Below are positions 12,878-25,654 of a stretch of DNA of 64,000 nt, piece by piece (within the stretch, counting starts at the first letter, position 1; every line of letters starts with the position of its first letter). Under the pieces are notes generated by a model that saw nothing but the letters and a program-made list of their open reading frames with translations, was not told the origin of the DNA and did no database searches. The stretch spans positions 71,445,965-71,509,964 of the forward strand of contig CM039211.1 in assembly GCA_008360975.2 (NCBI GenBank), given 5' to 3'. The translations under genes and the position numbers were made by a program. The DNA is from Lichenostomus cassidix. Its lineage: Eukaryota; Chordata; Aves; Passeriformes; Meliphagidae.

Positions 12878-14415
12878 TTGTTAGTGTAGTGTCACTGAAT
12901 TTCTACCTGCTACACAGTGGGTAGAGAAATATTGAAGATATGCTCTCTTGAACTTTTCAGAGTGATATATATCCAAGTGGTATTCACAAAATCTGTAGTC
13001 TATGAAAAGTATAGTAATTCTCATCCAAGTTTTTTTACAGCATATTTCAAAAGTTTATTTCAAGGTGACTTACAACAAGTGATAACATAATGAGGTCTTT
13101 AAATGGGGGAAAAATACTTATTAACCCTACAGGATAATAGCATTAGAAGTCATCTCTTCTTTCCCTTAGGCCACATCCTTCATCAGCTAAAGGTCTTCCC
13201 AAACTGTATCAGCAATCCCTGCCTAATGTTTCAGTATAGTTCTGTAAAACCCAATTTTGTCACACCTCAAGTCAAACTAATCCAGTTACAGAAATTAGTT
13301 CCTATTTGGCTTTTGGTTGTCAGTTCATTTTAGTGCTACTTGGAATAACTTCCATGATGGCTGTACTCAAATTTCAATTAATTAATTAAGCCATATAATT
13401 TGGCAAGTGTAGTTGCATACAACAGTATGTCATTGCTGCGTTGGAGAGAAACACTTTAGGCTTTCTGCTGTAGAGTCAGGTGTCCAGAAGTGGAGTTTTC
13501 CATAGCTATGCCCTTCCCTCTCTATAAATCTACACTTTGAGGCTGGAACATGTACCCTAAAGTCAAGGTACAAGGTGTTGATCTACCTTAGAATCCCAGG
13601 TAACCTCAGCTGATCATCCTGAATACAATCACAGCACCTGTGATGTATCCAACTCCGGTTATATGAATGCAAGAATTTTGATAGCTCCTTGTATCAAAGA
13701 CACATATTTCCTGTACTTCAAGTATAACAAAACTGAGATTCTGCTGGAGACGTGGGTGGCAGTATATCAGGTGCATGAGATAAATGTCAAATTAGCTGAC
13801 AGTTGCATGCAGTTTAACACATTTAATACACTAATTTAGATTTAATGTGCATATCAGAGCACTCTATAATATTGGCACAGGAAAATGTTTGTCAGAAGAA
13901 GACATACAGTACTAACTAGCCACTGATCAAAGCGGCATCAAAGGATTGTTTTGAAAAAGAAAGAATTACTGATAGTTTGATATTTTGTCTGACATTAGCC
14001 TTTCCAATTCTGGGTAACATTTTATGCTTCTCACCAGTGCTGTAGAGCTGTAAAGCAAAACAATGCTGAAAGACCAAAACTGCCTCACAGGTTTGTGAAT
14101 TACATCCCTGCTGGTAGGTGAGTCCAAGATGTGCCACATTAGTGGACCTTTGCCTCATCCTCCTGTCAGCAGTTACTTGTCAAAAATTAGCAGTCATTTT
14201 TTGGCAAATCATCTAAGGCTGGTAGTTTTAGTAGGAAACAGAAATTCAGTAGAATCAGTGGGGAAAAAACACAATGCTGATTTAATGTTCAGACACACTA
14301 CCCATATTTGCTGTTCTGTGTCAATTTTCTCTAAAATCTTGGTGCCTTTCCCTGTTCCCCATCTCATCAAACTCTCCTACCAGTCACACACAAGCTATTC
14401 CCCCCTCTTTGACCA
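12878..14415. other. Unique non-coding DNA
   Basis: No recognised features. The segment at 13370-13390 has an ATTAATTAATTAAG palindromic AT run. Confidence 0.6.
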
Positions 14416-14485
14416 TGCAAGGCTGGAACTAAATAATCTCTTATCTCCCTTCCAACCCAAATCACTCTATGGTTCTAGAGTTCTA
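14416..14485 (+). mobile_element. CR1 LINE terminal fragment (about 70 bp)
   Basis: The stretch ATGCAAGGCTGGAACTAAAT, CTCCCTTCCAACCCAAATCAC and TCTATGGTTCT is the extreme CR1 3' end in plus sense. It is very short, consistent with strong 5' truncation or later deletion. Confidence 0.72.
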
Positions 14486-14864
14486 TTGTCTGGCCAACAC
14501 AGTTTAGTGATGCCCACCTAATCATCTCACAATCCTCACAGCTGGGCCTGTTTCCCAGCATTTCTATGGAGAGGCAGGTGGGACTTGACAGGAAAAGGGA
14601 TGTTCAGGGGATGACAAAACAGGCATCCTGCCATGGAACAAAAGTGCTTTTACACTCTGCAACTTGTGTTTCCAGAAGTCCTCAAAAACACTTTCTTGCT
14701 CATGTGTCCTCATGTACTCATGTGTCCTTCCAAGAGGCTTTCAGGTCCCCACTGGGTAGCTATTAAAAGTTCTGCCATAGAGCTCTGACCACCAGTTCTT
14801 ATCAGCTTCCTGATTTCATCTTTCAGTCAACATTAAGACTAGTTATTATTCTCTTTGATGTCGC
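14486..14864. other. Unique non-coding DNA
   Basis: Nothing recognised. It contains a small internal duplication around CATGTGTCCTCATGTACTC (about 14701-14726). A possible target-site sequence GATGTCG lies at 14857-14863, directly beside the LTR. Confidence 0.55.
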
Positions 14865-15250
14865 TGTTGAGCAGCTAGCAGAGTAATGAAGGCACCAGTT
14901 CTCAGTGGCAAGAAGGAATGACCTTTATTGTTTTGATTTCATCACATATATAGAGTTTTCAAAAGTCACCCAGATTGGTCAGTCAGAAGCCTTCCCCCAG
15001 GCCTGATTGGCCAGGCCTGCACTGTCCAAGTTCTGGGACACTGTTCCAATAACATCCAAACTTTATCTTTATTTATAAAACACAAGAAAAATTCTCATGG
15101 GAAAAACCTGTGCTAGCCACACTTTGATGAGTCCCAAAGTCAGTAGGCAGTTATCCCAGTAGGCTATCATCATATTTTGGGATGAGTCACCGAATATTTA
15201 TGTTTTCTTGTGCCCAGAACAGGAAAATGAACCTTGAGTTTGTCATAACA
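14865..15250 (-). mobile_element. Solo LTR of an endogenous retrovirus, probably class II (alpha/beta-like)
   Basis: Read on the minus strand this is a compact retroviral promoter. Two CCAAT boxes (complements at 15006-15010 and 14974-14978) are followed by a TATATAT box (14946-14952). An AATAAA polyadenylation signal (14924-14929) lies only about 20 bp further on, and the element ends in CTCAACA at 14865. The close TATA-to-AATAAA spacing is typical of alpharetrovirus-type LTRs. The minus-strand start TGTTATGACA at 15250 pairs with the AACA end as a short TGTT...AACA inverted terminus. No primer-binding site, gag, pol or env remnant adjoins it, so it is a solo LTR. The outer (U3) boundary is uncertain: the element may extend to about 15323 or 15408. 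Confidence 0.68.
14924..14952 (-). promoter_or_regulatory. LTR core promoter: TATA box and overlapping poly(A) signal
   Basis: On the minus strand a TATATAT box (14952-14946) is followed by AATAAA (14929-14924). Two CCAAT boxes lie 22 and 54 bp upstream of the TATA box. This was the retroviral promoter and polyadenylation unit. Whether it still drives any transcription cannot be told from sequence. Confidence 0.6.
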
Positions 15251-16284
15251 TTTCAGATGCTGACTGCTGTTTTGGGCGTAGACATCCTTTGTTTACAGAT
15301 TACCCAGATATACTCCTATGACACTTTGCTCTGCCTTTGGAAAAAAACAATTTCTTGAAAAAAACACTCCTCATGCAAAGTTCCATTAAACAGATAGGTA
15401 AAAGTATAGATGTCGAGCTTCAGGGTAGTTCCATTACCCTAAGATTAGGTTTTAGGCTATATGTTTCATTCCATCCCATTGGTTTTCATCTAAAACCTCA
15501 AAGTTCTTCAACAGGAAGGAGTAGGATTGGTTTTCATTTTGCTTTCCATTAGACATTACTATGGAAAGGAGAACAGTTATAATGTGTGTGCATTAAAGGT
15601 GGAATCATGAAAGCAAGGCAAGGAAAGGTGCGGAAGATATCTCAGGATCACATTGCAGAGCTCTACTAAGATTTGTGAAAAGCTGCTGGACTCAAATGTG
15701 CTCTCCTTTTTTGGGCTGTTCTGACTCTAAAATTTCCCCCTCCATCAGGGTCCTTAATTGTCACTTTTAACCTAGGGGTTTAGTCAAAATCAATTTCCAA
15801 AGTAATTTTGATTTAACGAAAAGCTAATAGGAACATCATCAGCCTCCCAGCTGAGTGAAACCCTTCCATTAAACAGCAGAGGGATTTGTGCTGATTTCTG
15901 AAAGTGACAAGAAAACACAGAATACCATCATTAATATGTCGACGCCTATTTCACATCTTCTTTCCAGCTTTGGCAGCTTCTTGGCTTTCTTCATCAGCAC
16001 TGCTTTGTCAAACCTACTCAACTTTCTTCTGAGGGGAAACTCATGTTTCTTGCCCCCTTTGGGAGAGAGGCTGCACTAGTTTGTCCCTTTTTCTACTTAG
16101 TGTAAGGTTTCATAGGCTTCTGGTCATTGAGCTGGATCCACAGCAGGTGTAAACTCCATTCATGTCAATGAATCCATGATGGCTTGTGCCAACTGGAGAT
16201 AAGGTTTCAGTCAGACTGGTGACTGGATTTTTCCAAATGGGAAAAGAAACACTGAAAGTAAAATGAGCAAAACACTGCTTGTCC

Positions 16285-16302
16285 TTTTTTTTTTTTTTTT
16301 TT
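16285..16302. repeat. Poly-T tract (18 T)
   Basis: A homopolymer run with no element recognisable on either side. Confidence 0.97.
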
Positions 16303-17869
16303 GCATTGGCTGTGCTTGGTTTTGTTTCATTTCACAAAGTCTTTCAGACCTAAATGTCATCAGCTGTAGAGAAAACGTCCTCCAGAAAACACGATGACAA
16401 ATTGTTAAAACAGAGCTGAGAGCCATCCCTGTAATTGTGGCTACTCTTGAATTTAACTCAATTTTAACCTGACTGACTGATACATAAATTAGAATAACAC
16501 AGATCCAGGAAGGAAAATGTGACAAATAGATTAGTGTGTGCACTTTCCTTGATGATGCATAACTCTGGGAAGTTAGAGCACTTGTGCATGGAGACTGCAC
16601 TGGTCATTGCAGTGATCTATCATATAAATACAACACTGTATTCTCCAAATTGAATTTTCATCCCATGTAGGGCTTCAGGCTGTTCTGTTGCCTAAACAGT
16701 GAGCAACCACAAATGTCTTTACTGTTAGGCTTTTTCCTGTCCACTTCCTTCTGTTTTGTATGTTTAGGCTGGAAAGTGGGGAATTTTTTCTTGCAATGTG
16801 TATATGAGATCCTAATATTATTTCAGGGTCAGAAAAACAAAATGGACCCTAAATACAATTTCCTAAATCCATTGTGACTCTTCTAGTCTGCCTTTATTTT
16901 TTTCCCCCTTACAAGCTGGCATAGTTATTTCTTTCACTGCTCACTGCTTTGCCTACAGATCTCAGAGCAGCTCTGCTGATTCCTTTCCTGACTGACTTAA
17001 TCCTTGGTCTTACTTCTCTGCAGCTTTCTTCTATTTTAAGTCAGGGGATGGAGGCGAAGTGGGGGAGGGACAGGAAAATCATACAGTCTAACTTCTATAA
17101 TTTTATGTTTTTACTGCTTGGAATGTATGATTCATGCACTTCCACATTTTGTCCTTTTTTTTTTTCCTAGAGAGACTAGCTTTAATGATCATAAATGACT
17201 GCAGCTAGGGAGGGAGCAGGGCCTTGCCAGCTCTCAGCATTCCCAGCCAAATCTCCCTGCAATTGTTTAGATTTATTTTCAACTGTATAAAGTTCCTAGG
17301 TAGGGTGGAGGGAGGAAAACAGAGGCCATAAGGCCCAGGTTCCTACAGCAGTTTGGGGCAAGCTTTTTTCCTTAGGTAAAATTGCCTTTCTCAAAAATTT
17401 GCCTTGCCACCATCCATAATTGGACTGGATTTAAAGAACAAGAGAGTAAAACTTTATTCCAAACTTCTAAGAAAATTCCTGTCTGGACCAACAGAGCTTT
17501 GGTCCAAATGAACTAAAATCTGTGAGTGACAACTGCTTTTTGGGGGATCTCCAACTTTGGCTATTCACAAAAAAAATAGGGTGTTGAAAATCATACTAAG
17601 ATTTCACTGAATCTCACTTCAGGATTTAACTTTCCTCACAAAAATGAAGCTTCAACCTGCATCCCCTATGTGGGGAACAGAGAGTCAACATGAAGCCTCT
17701 GGATTCAATGAGGACAGAATGTCATTTATTTCTCTGAGTCTGCAGTTTCCTGAAAATTCTTCTAAGTATGTCTTAGAAGCCCCCATGAACAAGTCATGTT
17801 ACCTGCAGTTCTCCTTTGTGTCCTTCCTCAAAAGGACAGGCATTTTGCAAGGGTTCTGACATGCTACAC

Positions 17870-17887
17870 AAAAAAAAAAAAAAAAAA
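17870..17887. repeat. Poly-A tract (18 A)
   Basis: A homopolymer run following ATGCTACAC. No upstream retrogene was recognised, so there is no evidence that it is a processed-transcript tail. Confidence 0.96.
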
Positions 17888-20263
17888 GAGGAAGAAAAGA
17901 CCAAGTGCCCTTTCTCTGTAGACTTCTTTTATCCTCATGCACTCACTCTCCAAAGGGATGTATGCTTTTATTTTCCTCAGGAAATGTAGTTTATAATCAC
18001 TTTCTAAGTTTCATTCCTCCTACTTTCCTTGAGATGCATTTTGCACTGAAATCATTAGAATTTGGCTCTGTGGATTTCTTGTTTCATATTTCCTGTGAAA
18101 TATTTGTTACCTAAAAAAAGTCACTTGGCTTTAGATTTCTCCCTCTCTTCCCAGTCATGCCCATGAAAATTATTTTTCCCTCTCTGTCTGTTCTCAGGAC
18201 CCACAGTCTGAAAGGGGGCTGGACCCTCAGTGCTCTATGCTGTTTTGACCTAATTCCACTTGGGTCTTGCCAGGTGCATTCCCCTACTTACCACTCTAGC
18301 TGACCCTTTAAATTCTTCCAGTGTGCCAGATGTTCCCGAAATTGTGTTCTCCCTGGGTGGATTTTAAGGCAGAGCTCTCCTTCCTCCCAGGCTCAGCCAC
18401 AGCTGTGAGCTGATGGAGCTGCCTCTCCCCACTGCTGTGAACTTTAATCGGGTTCTAAAGTTTCATTATAATAGTGATCCATTCTGGAAGATATTTCACA
18501 TTCCCCGAGCCCCAGGCAAGTCCTAACAATCTTGTTTAATATTCTTTTAGTTTTTCCTTTCCTCATTTTTTCCCTCTTTCCCTTTGATGCTGTTCTGCAG
18601 GTGCTGGAGAAATACAAGGCTCCAAGGTCTGCATCTCCCAAGACTGCTGCAGTTTTTAGCTCTCAGCCACCATTCCAGGAGCCACTCTCTTTTTCATGGC
18701 CGACAGCTGGTCTTTTTCAGGAATCACTGGCTCACAGTCAGGGAACTCTGATCATATGCCTTGTAAGATTCTTAGTGGCTGACATAATTTGCCAAATGCC
18801 AGCTTTCCTTCACAGATTTTTCTGATCTTTCCAGCTCCACAGACACTTGGCTGCCAGGTATAGCTCCCCATCATTAAAATATAACTTTGGGCTCCCTCAT
18901 CAAAAAAGTGGATGCATGAGGATGTAGATGGAGAGTGAAAAATAAAATTATTATAATTTTTGCCTGTGTGCAGTATTTGTGTGCAGATGATCCCCCTGAG
19001 ATCTCCAATAGCTCATATATGCTATGCCAATGACTGGGAACATTAACAAATTCAAGCTAGCTAGTGAAAATGCAGAGATGAGAACTGTAACTGACCTTAT
19101 CACTGCAATTATTGTCCATAATAATTAGTTTACAGTTACAGGAATGCATTAAGAAGCATAACGGCTACTACATTTGTCTCAGAGCGTGGAAGAGCACATA
19201 ACTCCTGATTTATATTGTATGGATTCTAAGAACACTGCCAAAGGACACAGGTTGATGATTATTTCCTAAATGTCATGATTTCACCTTGATGACCCTGTAT
19301 TAGGCAAGAAGTTAAAGCCCCTGTCCTTTCACAGTCTGAATCAGTAGTCATTTAGGAAGAAAACAGAGGCCATTTAGCGTAGGCAGTGAAGAGTCATTAC
19401 TCAAAGATATCCTAAATTTAGTCCTTGCTGCTGTGGTGACTCATCCAGTCATATTGCACTGCAGGAAGTAATGAAAAAGCATCAGAATAATGCAAAGTAA
19501 TTCACTACTCCTGTAACATCTCTCTGGCTACATGTTTTCCCCAACTCCTCAGCCTAGAGACTCCAGCCTTGATTTCCTTATGTTTTTATCGGGATTTTTA
19601 CTTGCACCAAAATATTCAGGATGGTCTTAGTACATTTCCAATGGATCATCATGGTCTAAGCACACAGTGAAGCGCAAGAACTCAGTATACAGAGCAAAAG
19701 GAGGATGCATGAGAGGTGGCAAAGGGTTCATGCTCACTCTGTAGGGCTTAGAGTTTAAAAAAGGGGACATCAGCTTGTCATGGTAGAATCCAAATCAGCA
19801 GTGATGAGAGGAATGGGCTTTCCATGGTCGCAGATGGGCAGCTGCTTCTTTGTACAGCTTGCCACAAGGACAAAAGTCTTCTGATGATCTTACTAATATT
19901 TAAGCTATTAACCATTTCAGTCTCTCACAGCATGGAATTAATTCTATAAAATTACAGTTTTCGGTTCTTTTCTTCAGTGGAATCAAAGTGCTGAAAATTT
20001 TATAATTTTCTTAATTATTGTGTTGGAGCTGACAGGGAGGAGGAAACCATCAGGATGTAGTTTGCTTCATGTAATTGGATCAGTCCAGGACCTGTTGGTA
20101 CCACTCAAGATTCAGTTGAGGGGGAACCTGAGGCCTCCATTCTTACATGCTTTGACTGGGTAATGTTCTCTATCAAATGCTAGTTATGTAACTTCATTTC
20201 CTGACTCGGTAACCATAGTTGCCTATGTAAACAGTGAGTATTCCAAAAGCCCATTTGGAACCA

Positions 20264-20560
20264 CGGAATCATAGACTCATGGAATGGCTTGGGCAGGAAG
20301 GCATCTCTCATTCCAGTCCTTCTGCCATGGGCAGGGACACCTTCCACCACCCCAGGTTGCTCCAAGCCCTGTCCAACCTGGCCTTGGACACTGCCAGGGA
20401 TCCAGGGGCAGTCACAGCTTCTCTGGGCACCCTGTGCCAGGGCCTCACCACCCTCTGAGTGAAGAATTTCTTCCAAACATCAAAGTACTGGAAGACCACG
20501 ATGAGATGTCCCTGGAGCCATCTCTTCTCTAGGCTGAGCTAGACAGCTCTATTTCTGTGC
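20264..20560 (-). mobile_element. CR1 LINE fragment with internal deletion (about 300 bp)
   Basis: Minus-sense CR1. On plus it opens GGAATCATAGACTCATGGAATGG and continues CTGCCATGGGCAGGGACACC, CCAGGTTGCTCCAAGCCCTG and CTCTGGGCACCCTGTGCCAG, to GTGAAGAATTTCTTCC. It then jumps near 20490 to GATGTCCCTGGAGCCATCTC and TTCTCTAGGCTGAG, which lie further upstream in the element. The usual stretch between these blocks is missing, so there is an internal deletion of roughly 100 bp or more. The 3' half is close to the common CR1 pattern and so fairly young. Confidence 0.9.
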
Positions 20561-21101
20561 GGTAAAACACAAAAAAATATTCACCAATTTATTTTAATAG
20601 CAATCTGTGAAGGAAGAACTATGGTTCAGAAAATGTTCTTCACAATAATTACAAATGTAATTGCAACAAGTACAGGAATGGCTGTTCTTGAGAACAAAAG
20701 AGTGACTCCAATCTTTAACCATATCCAAAAAAAGACTATTTGCTGTTAACCTTTCAGCATATTCCGGTTCAAATATCTAAAAATAACATCCCTTTTCTGG
20801 AAGAGAAATGTGAGCCCTGTGCATATTTGACCAGTTCTCACCCAAATATTGCTGAAAACTCCTTAAAATGAGAATTTGTAACAAAAGGGAAATTAGAGTA
20901 GCAAATTCAATCCTAACAATCCTGACGTTAAATCTTCTGCTGTGTTTTCACCAACAGTCAAATTCATTACAATGTCTCTTGTTATACTTCAAGCTGAAGC
21001 AGCTGATCAGCTTTAAATGGGATGTTTTAGCTGAATAGGTTTATTTCCTGAACAAGAAAGATTGGGATTAGTCAGAATTACTTGTTTGTGCCCAATGCAC
21101 A
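20561..21101. other. Unique non-coding DNA
   Basis: AT-rich, with no recognised features. Confidence 0.6.
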
Positions 21102-21410
21102 AAATCATAGGATATTTAACTTATAAAGAACTTCTTGAGAGCTCTTGTCCAGCTTCAAGTTTGGGTCAACATTTAATTCAACCCAGTTCCTTCAGGCTTA
21201 TTCCAGTTTGATGTTAAAAAATCTCCAAGGAACGAGATTTCACTAACTCTTTGGGGCACTTCCAATGCTTCACTGTCCTTCACTCAGATATATTTTATTT
21301 CTATCAAGTCAGAACTTTCCCTGTTTAGTTTATGGTCATTGTCTGAAATGCATGAGCCATTCCTCTTCATTAAACTCCTGATTCCATCTTGATAAATCCA
21401 TCTATGTTTT
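21102..21410 (-). mobile_element. Old CR1 LINE fragment, 3' end (about 310 bp)
   Basis: Degenerate minus-sense CR1. On plus it opens AATCATAGGATATTTAACTT. It continues through CTTGTCCAGCTTCAAG, GGGTCAACATTTAATTCAACCCAG, AAAATCTCCAAGGAACGAG, CACTTCCAATGCTTCACTGTCC, TCAAGTCAGAACTTTCCCTG and TGGTCATTGTCTGAAATG. The block order matches CR1 throughout but each block carries many substitutions and small deletions. It is noticeably older than the copies at 20.3 or 28.3 kb, and of a different subfamily. Confidence 0.75.
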
Positions 21411-23740
21411 TGGAATACAGAGTTCAATGTGGAAAGTGGTACATTTCTTCATAAAGCGTTTAATACTTTCAAAACAAAATGTTTTCATACTTCAGTTTCA
21501 AAATGGCATATTGTCACTAAAGAGATGAAGGAAAAAAAGGAAATTATACAGTTTGGGTCATGTGAAACATTTAATTTAGACCAAAACTGAGTGGTTTGTT
21601 TTGCTGTTTTTCTCTTGGGCACTAAATTGAAAAAGTATGTATTCACAAACCTCTAGATAAGCTCTCTGTTTATGGTGATTTATGAACTGCTGGTGGAAAA
21701 TCAGTAGAAGTTATTTTCTGTTAGCTAAATAGAAAAATACAACCTTCAATCTAAAACTATGAAGAGCTGTAATTTGGAAAACACAACATGTGATAGAAAT
21801 GGATTATGGTGCTATTCCATTCAGATGCATGACTTCACTGTTCCTCTAAGCTGTGTCCTTTTAATGTGGATTTAATAACATCAGGCATCAGAAGGAACTA
21901 GGTCCTTTTCAAACTGAAGATCACACGATGTTTCCATAACGGAACCTCTTAATTGCTGAACAAGGAGCAAATCCCTTTTCTGCTTTGGATTGGAAAGTGT
22001 TTTCATTTTATGTGTGTAATGACAGAATGTATAGACTTTGTGTCTGGATGTAGGGATGGAAAGTAAATTCTAACATACTTTGAAGTTTATTATAGTGGCA
22101 CCACTGAGGTTCCTCCTGCAAAACTGTGCTTCCATTTCTTCATACTCTTTCCAGGATAAAGGGGTAATCACTTTTTTCCTACAAATATATGTTTGGATTA
22201 TAAAGTGGTCCATAAATAGCTTACTTTTCAAAACTGGGATTCTTTACCTTAGAAAATCTGATAGCAATAACATCCTGGCCAGTTCCTTAGTACAAAAATG
22301 TCACAGGGAATATAGTAGCCATTGACTATGGAAAACAGTGAAGCAAATGATACTGTCTGGATTTTCAGGAAGTTTTAAGAAAGAATAAAACTGTTTGCCC
22401 CACTTTGCATGTTTTCTCAGGGCTAATCTTGGTGGGACCCACAGACAACAAAGTCGAAGAAATAAAGTCCCTAAATTGATTGAACTCAACTGCTGAACAA
22501 CAAAAATGATCTTCAGTCTAGATGCACTCATTCACACAGAGGAGCAATGGAAGGAAAAGGCCTTTGTTTCCAAAATGGTGTAATGCCATGGGCAGACAGA
22601 CATTTGGATTGTGGGTATCCCATGTATGGTTGATTCAGAATAGTGTTCCAGTGACACACTTTGCCCAGTTCCTACCATGGTTGTTGGAACTTAATAGTGA
22701 TTTATGTTATCCAAAAATCAGATCTTGGATGACACAAGGAAGGATCACTGTGGAAAGGCTCTGGAGGCAAGCTGCTTTTTACACTTTTCCTTTTAATTTG
22801 CTACCACCAAGCATTAAAGTAAGGAGACCAATAACAAAAAATTTTTGACTTAACTCAGTGTGGCCATTATGATTTGCTTTCTCTTTATACTCTCTTGTCT
22901 CAAAAGTGCCACACAGCTCTTATGTGCTGTGCAATTTACAGAGTATGTGACTACACTCGTGGTCAGCAGGATGGAAGAAGGGATACATTTGACATCTCAC
23001 ATCAATGGGGCACAATCCTGGTCTGTAAAATCAGTAGAAGAAAGTTGATTTACATGCTACATGCAAGCTCCAAAGCCCTAAGAGGGTGTTATATGAGTAG
23101 CACATAAAATAGGGTGTTTTCTAAAAACAGAAAATGCCCAAAACATCACTGTGTGGGGACAGCTGGCAAGACTATTATCCTGGCCAGGTTTCTGTTTCCA
23201 CTGACACCGCTCCAGCGGGGAAGAATATGAGGCACACCAGTGCTTTCTGCACAGCTGCTCTGCAGGAGCAGTGCTTCCTCCTGCCTACTGCCTGCAGCAG
23301 CCTGAAGTGACTCAGAAATTCCAGAAAAGGAAGCATTTTGATGGCTGCTGTGAAGTGCAAGGGGACACTAGCATTTTCCCCTATGTTTGGGTAAAAGGGC
23401 AAAATTCAACTCAAATGCTTCTCACACCCACAACATTTCCTACAACTCAGCTCAGCAAGACAGATTTTCTTCCATGCCCAGTCAACTGTCTAACACCTCT
23501 CCAGAATTTTAGAAGTCAATATTCAGTATAGTGTTCAGAAGCTGGTTCACCACTGTGAAGAGATTTAGGTGCCCTTTAACTCTCTTATCACCATTTAGAG
23601 ATGATGGAGTGCACCTTGCATGCTACAAAATCTTCTCTTTCCATGTCTCCAACCAATCACCTCATCAGCTTCCAACCCAGGAAATATGCACATCTTCCCT
23701 CTATGAAAAAAACCAAACTTGGGTTCCAGACAAATACAGA

Positions 23741-23765
23741 AAGAAATAAACAAACAAACAAACAA
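23741..23765. repeat. (AAAC)n microsatellite
   Basis: AAATAAACAAACAAACAAAC type run of about five units. Confidence 0.9.
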
Positions 23766-25654
23766 ATCAGACAGCCAAGCACCAATCCCTTTACTAGATC
23801 TGAGCTGTACATTTTGGGTAATTGCAGTTTTTATTGAACGGCAGATGGCCCATGGCATTGATTCCACAGGCAGGGTCAGTCTTGGTCAGGTGAAGTTTAA
23901 AGACATAGGCTTTTCCTCCATGCAATGGGGAGACAAGAAGACCCAGAGAATAACCTATCCTATCCATAATAAATAAGTAAATACAGTAGATCAGCTCAGG
24001 GAGATTTCCTTGTTACAGGGGATCAGCGATTGCTCAGTCAGGCCAACTCACTTTTAGGTGGATGAAATTAAAATCGGCATATATCATCATCTTCCTATTG
24101 CCAATTGCTCAGAAAGTGAGTAACACAGAGTAGAAATTAAGAAATAAACATTAAAATAAAAAAAGATAGATATATAGGTAAGGTCTTACTGATGTGGAAA
24201 AGACCTTTCATATTTCTCCAAGGCTGGTCTGTGGAGAAGGATACGGCATAAGCACTATTATTCACACTTGCTCTTTAGGATAAGTGTAATGCTTAGTCTT
24301 TCTTGTTTAAACGTTACAGCCACAAAACTAGCTAATAAATTTCTGCCTGACAAGCCTGACAGAGCAATAAGTAAAAACAGGAAGGCATCTATTACATATT
24401 ACCCTGAATTTATCAGCTTTGCCTTCAAAAGGGGAAATAACACAAAGCAAATTGTGGGAAGTTTTTTTATCTGCTAGAAAAATATGCCCTGTGCCCCAGT
24501 CAAAAAACAAGCTGTTGTGAAGTAACCATATTATTTAAAGATACAAGTCAAACAGGAAGAGGAAAACCAAACAAGCATGGCTTGAAAATTTCCCACAAGT
24601 GAGCTCTGACAGTCAGAATGCTGTGATGGACTTGCTGACAGAGCCTGGGCTGCAGAGCAACCAGAAGTTTTCCAGGGCCAGAAGGCTGGGAAAGGCAATG
24701 GAAAGGATTCTCTTCTCATTTGAATATTTGTCTCTGGCTATACAATCAAGATATTTACTTTATTACTGTTTTCAATGCCAAATCAATGTCAGCAACCAAG
24801 ATTTCATCTTTCCCATCAAGCTGAGGTAACTTCTAAACATAAAGATGTGTCTGAAATATCACAAGTTACTGATGCAATAAACCACAGGCAAGGAACCCTG
24901 GATAATTTAACCACATTCCTTTAAACACTTCAGTTCATGCATAACTTTAAGCAAACAGCAATTAAAAATGAAGACTCTGTAGGACTAATGGCTGGTTTAG
25001 TTTGGATGGACATTTTGGGTTTAGGATTGCTCTGAGCCTGACAGCTGGTGAAATGGGTAATGTGAAAAACCTGTTGTCTGGAGCCATCGAGCCACATAAC
25101 ATGAACCTGCTGTCTGAGTAATACAGTGGTGGAAAAGGTGTCTGTGTAACTCACCTGCTACTGGGATGGCCACACCTTTCACTCCACAGTCAGTTTTCAG
25201 CATGACAACAGAGCTCACATTGAAGTCACACTCCTTAATGCTGGGGGAATTTTTGGGTTGTTTCTTTTTCTCATCTTCAAAACCCAATCCTCAGAATAGA
25301 AACATTTATAAGCATCAAGCTGACAAGCACTAGCTCTCTGGATTTTTGTTTGCTTTATCTTACACAAAGACACCACTCTGCAAATCCCCAAGATTTGCAA
25401 ACGATCCCTGATGAATCATCTGTATTCAGAAGAATGAATGTTAAAAGCATTTTCTGCAGCAGCAGAGTTGCCAGTTCACTTGCTACACATTTTCCTATAT
25501 GCACAAGCCTTTTCAAAGGATGTATTCTAGCACATCTTATGTAAAGTGAATTAAAATAATAACATTAAATTTGTAAGGCTTTTAGGCCAAAAAGCCTATT
25601 ATAATCATCAAAGTATGGCATAAACTTAGCCAACTACATACCTTTCTATAACAT

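Larger units (their letters stand above)
15251..20263. other. Unique non-coding DNA, 5 kb
   Basis: No CR1, LTR or gene is recognised. It contains a T18 run (16285-16302) and an A18 run (17870-17887). Segments at about 15770-15945 and 19040-19215 are AT-rich, contain TAAT cores and rare CpGs, and look like candidate conserved non-coding DNA. Open frames of up to about 130 codons (for example minus strand 16211-16600) look random. Confidence 0.55.

Noticed and set aside
14129..14521. 130-codon plus-strand frame
   Set aside because: It runs through the CR1 tail at 14.42 kb and shows no protein-family character.
16211..16600. 129-codon minus-strand frame
   Set aside because: It includes a Lys run from the poly-T tract; nothing suggests a real protein.
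17870..17887. Poly-A run as the tail of a processed pseudogene
   Set aside because: The upstream sequence has no extended frame, no AATAAA at the right distance and no visible target duplication.
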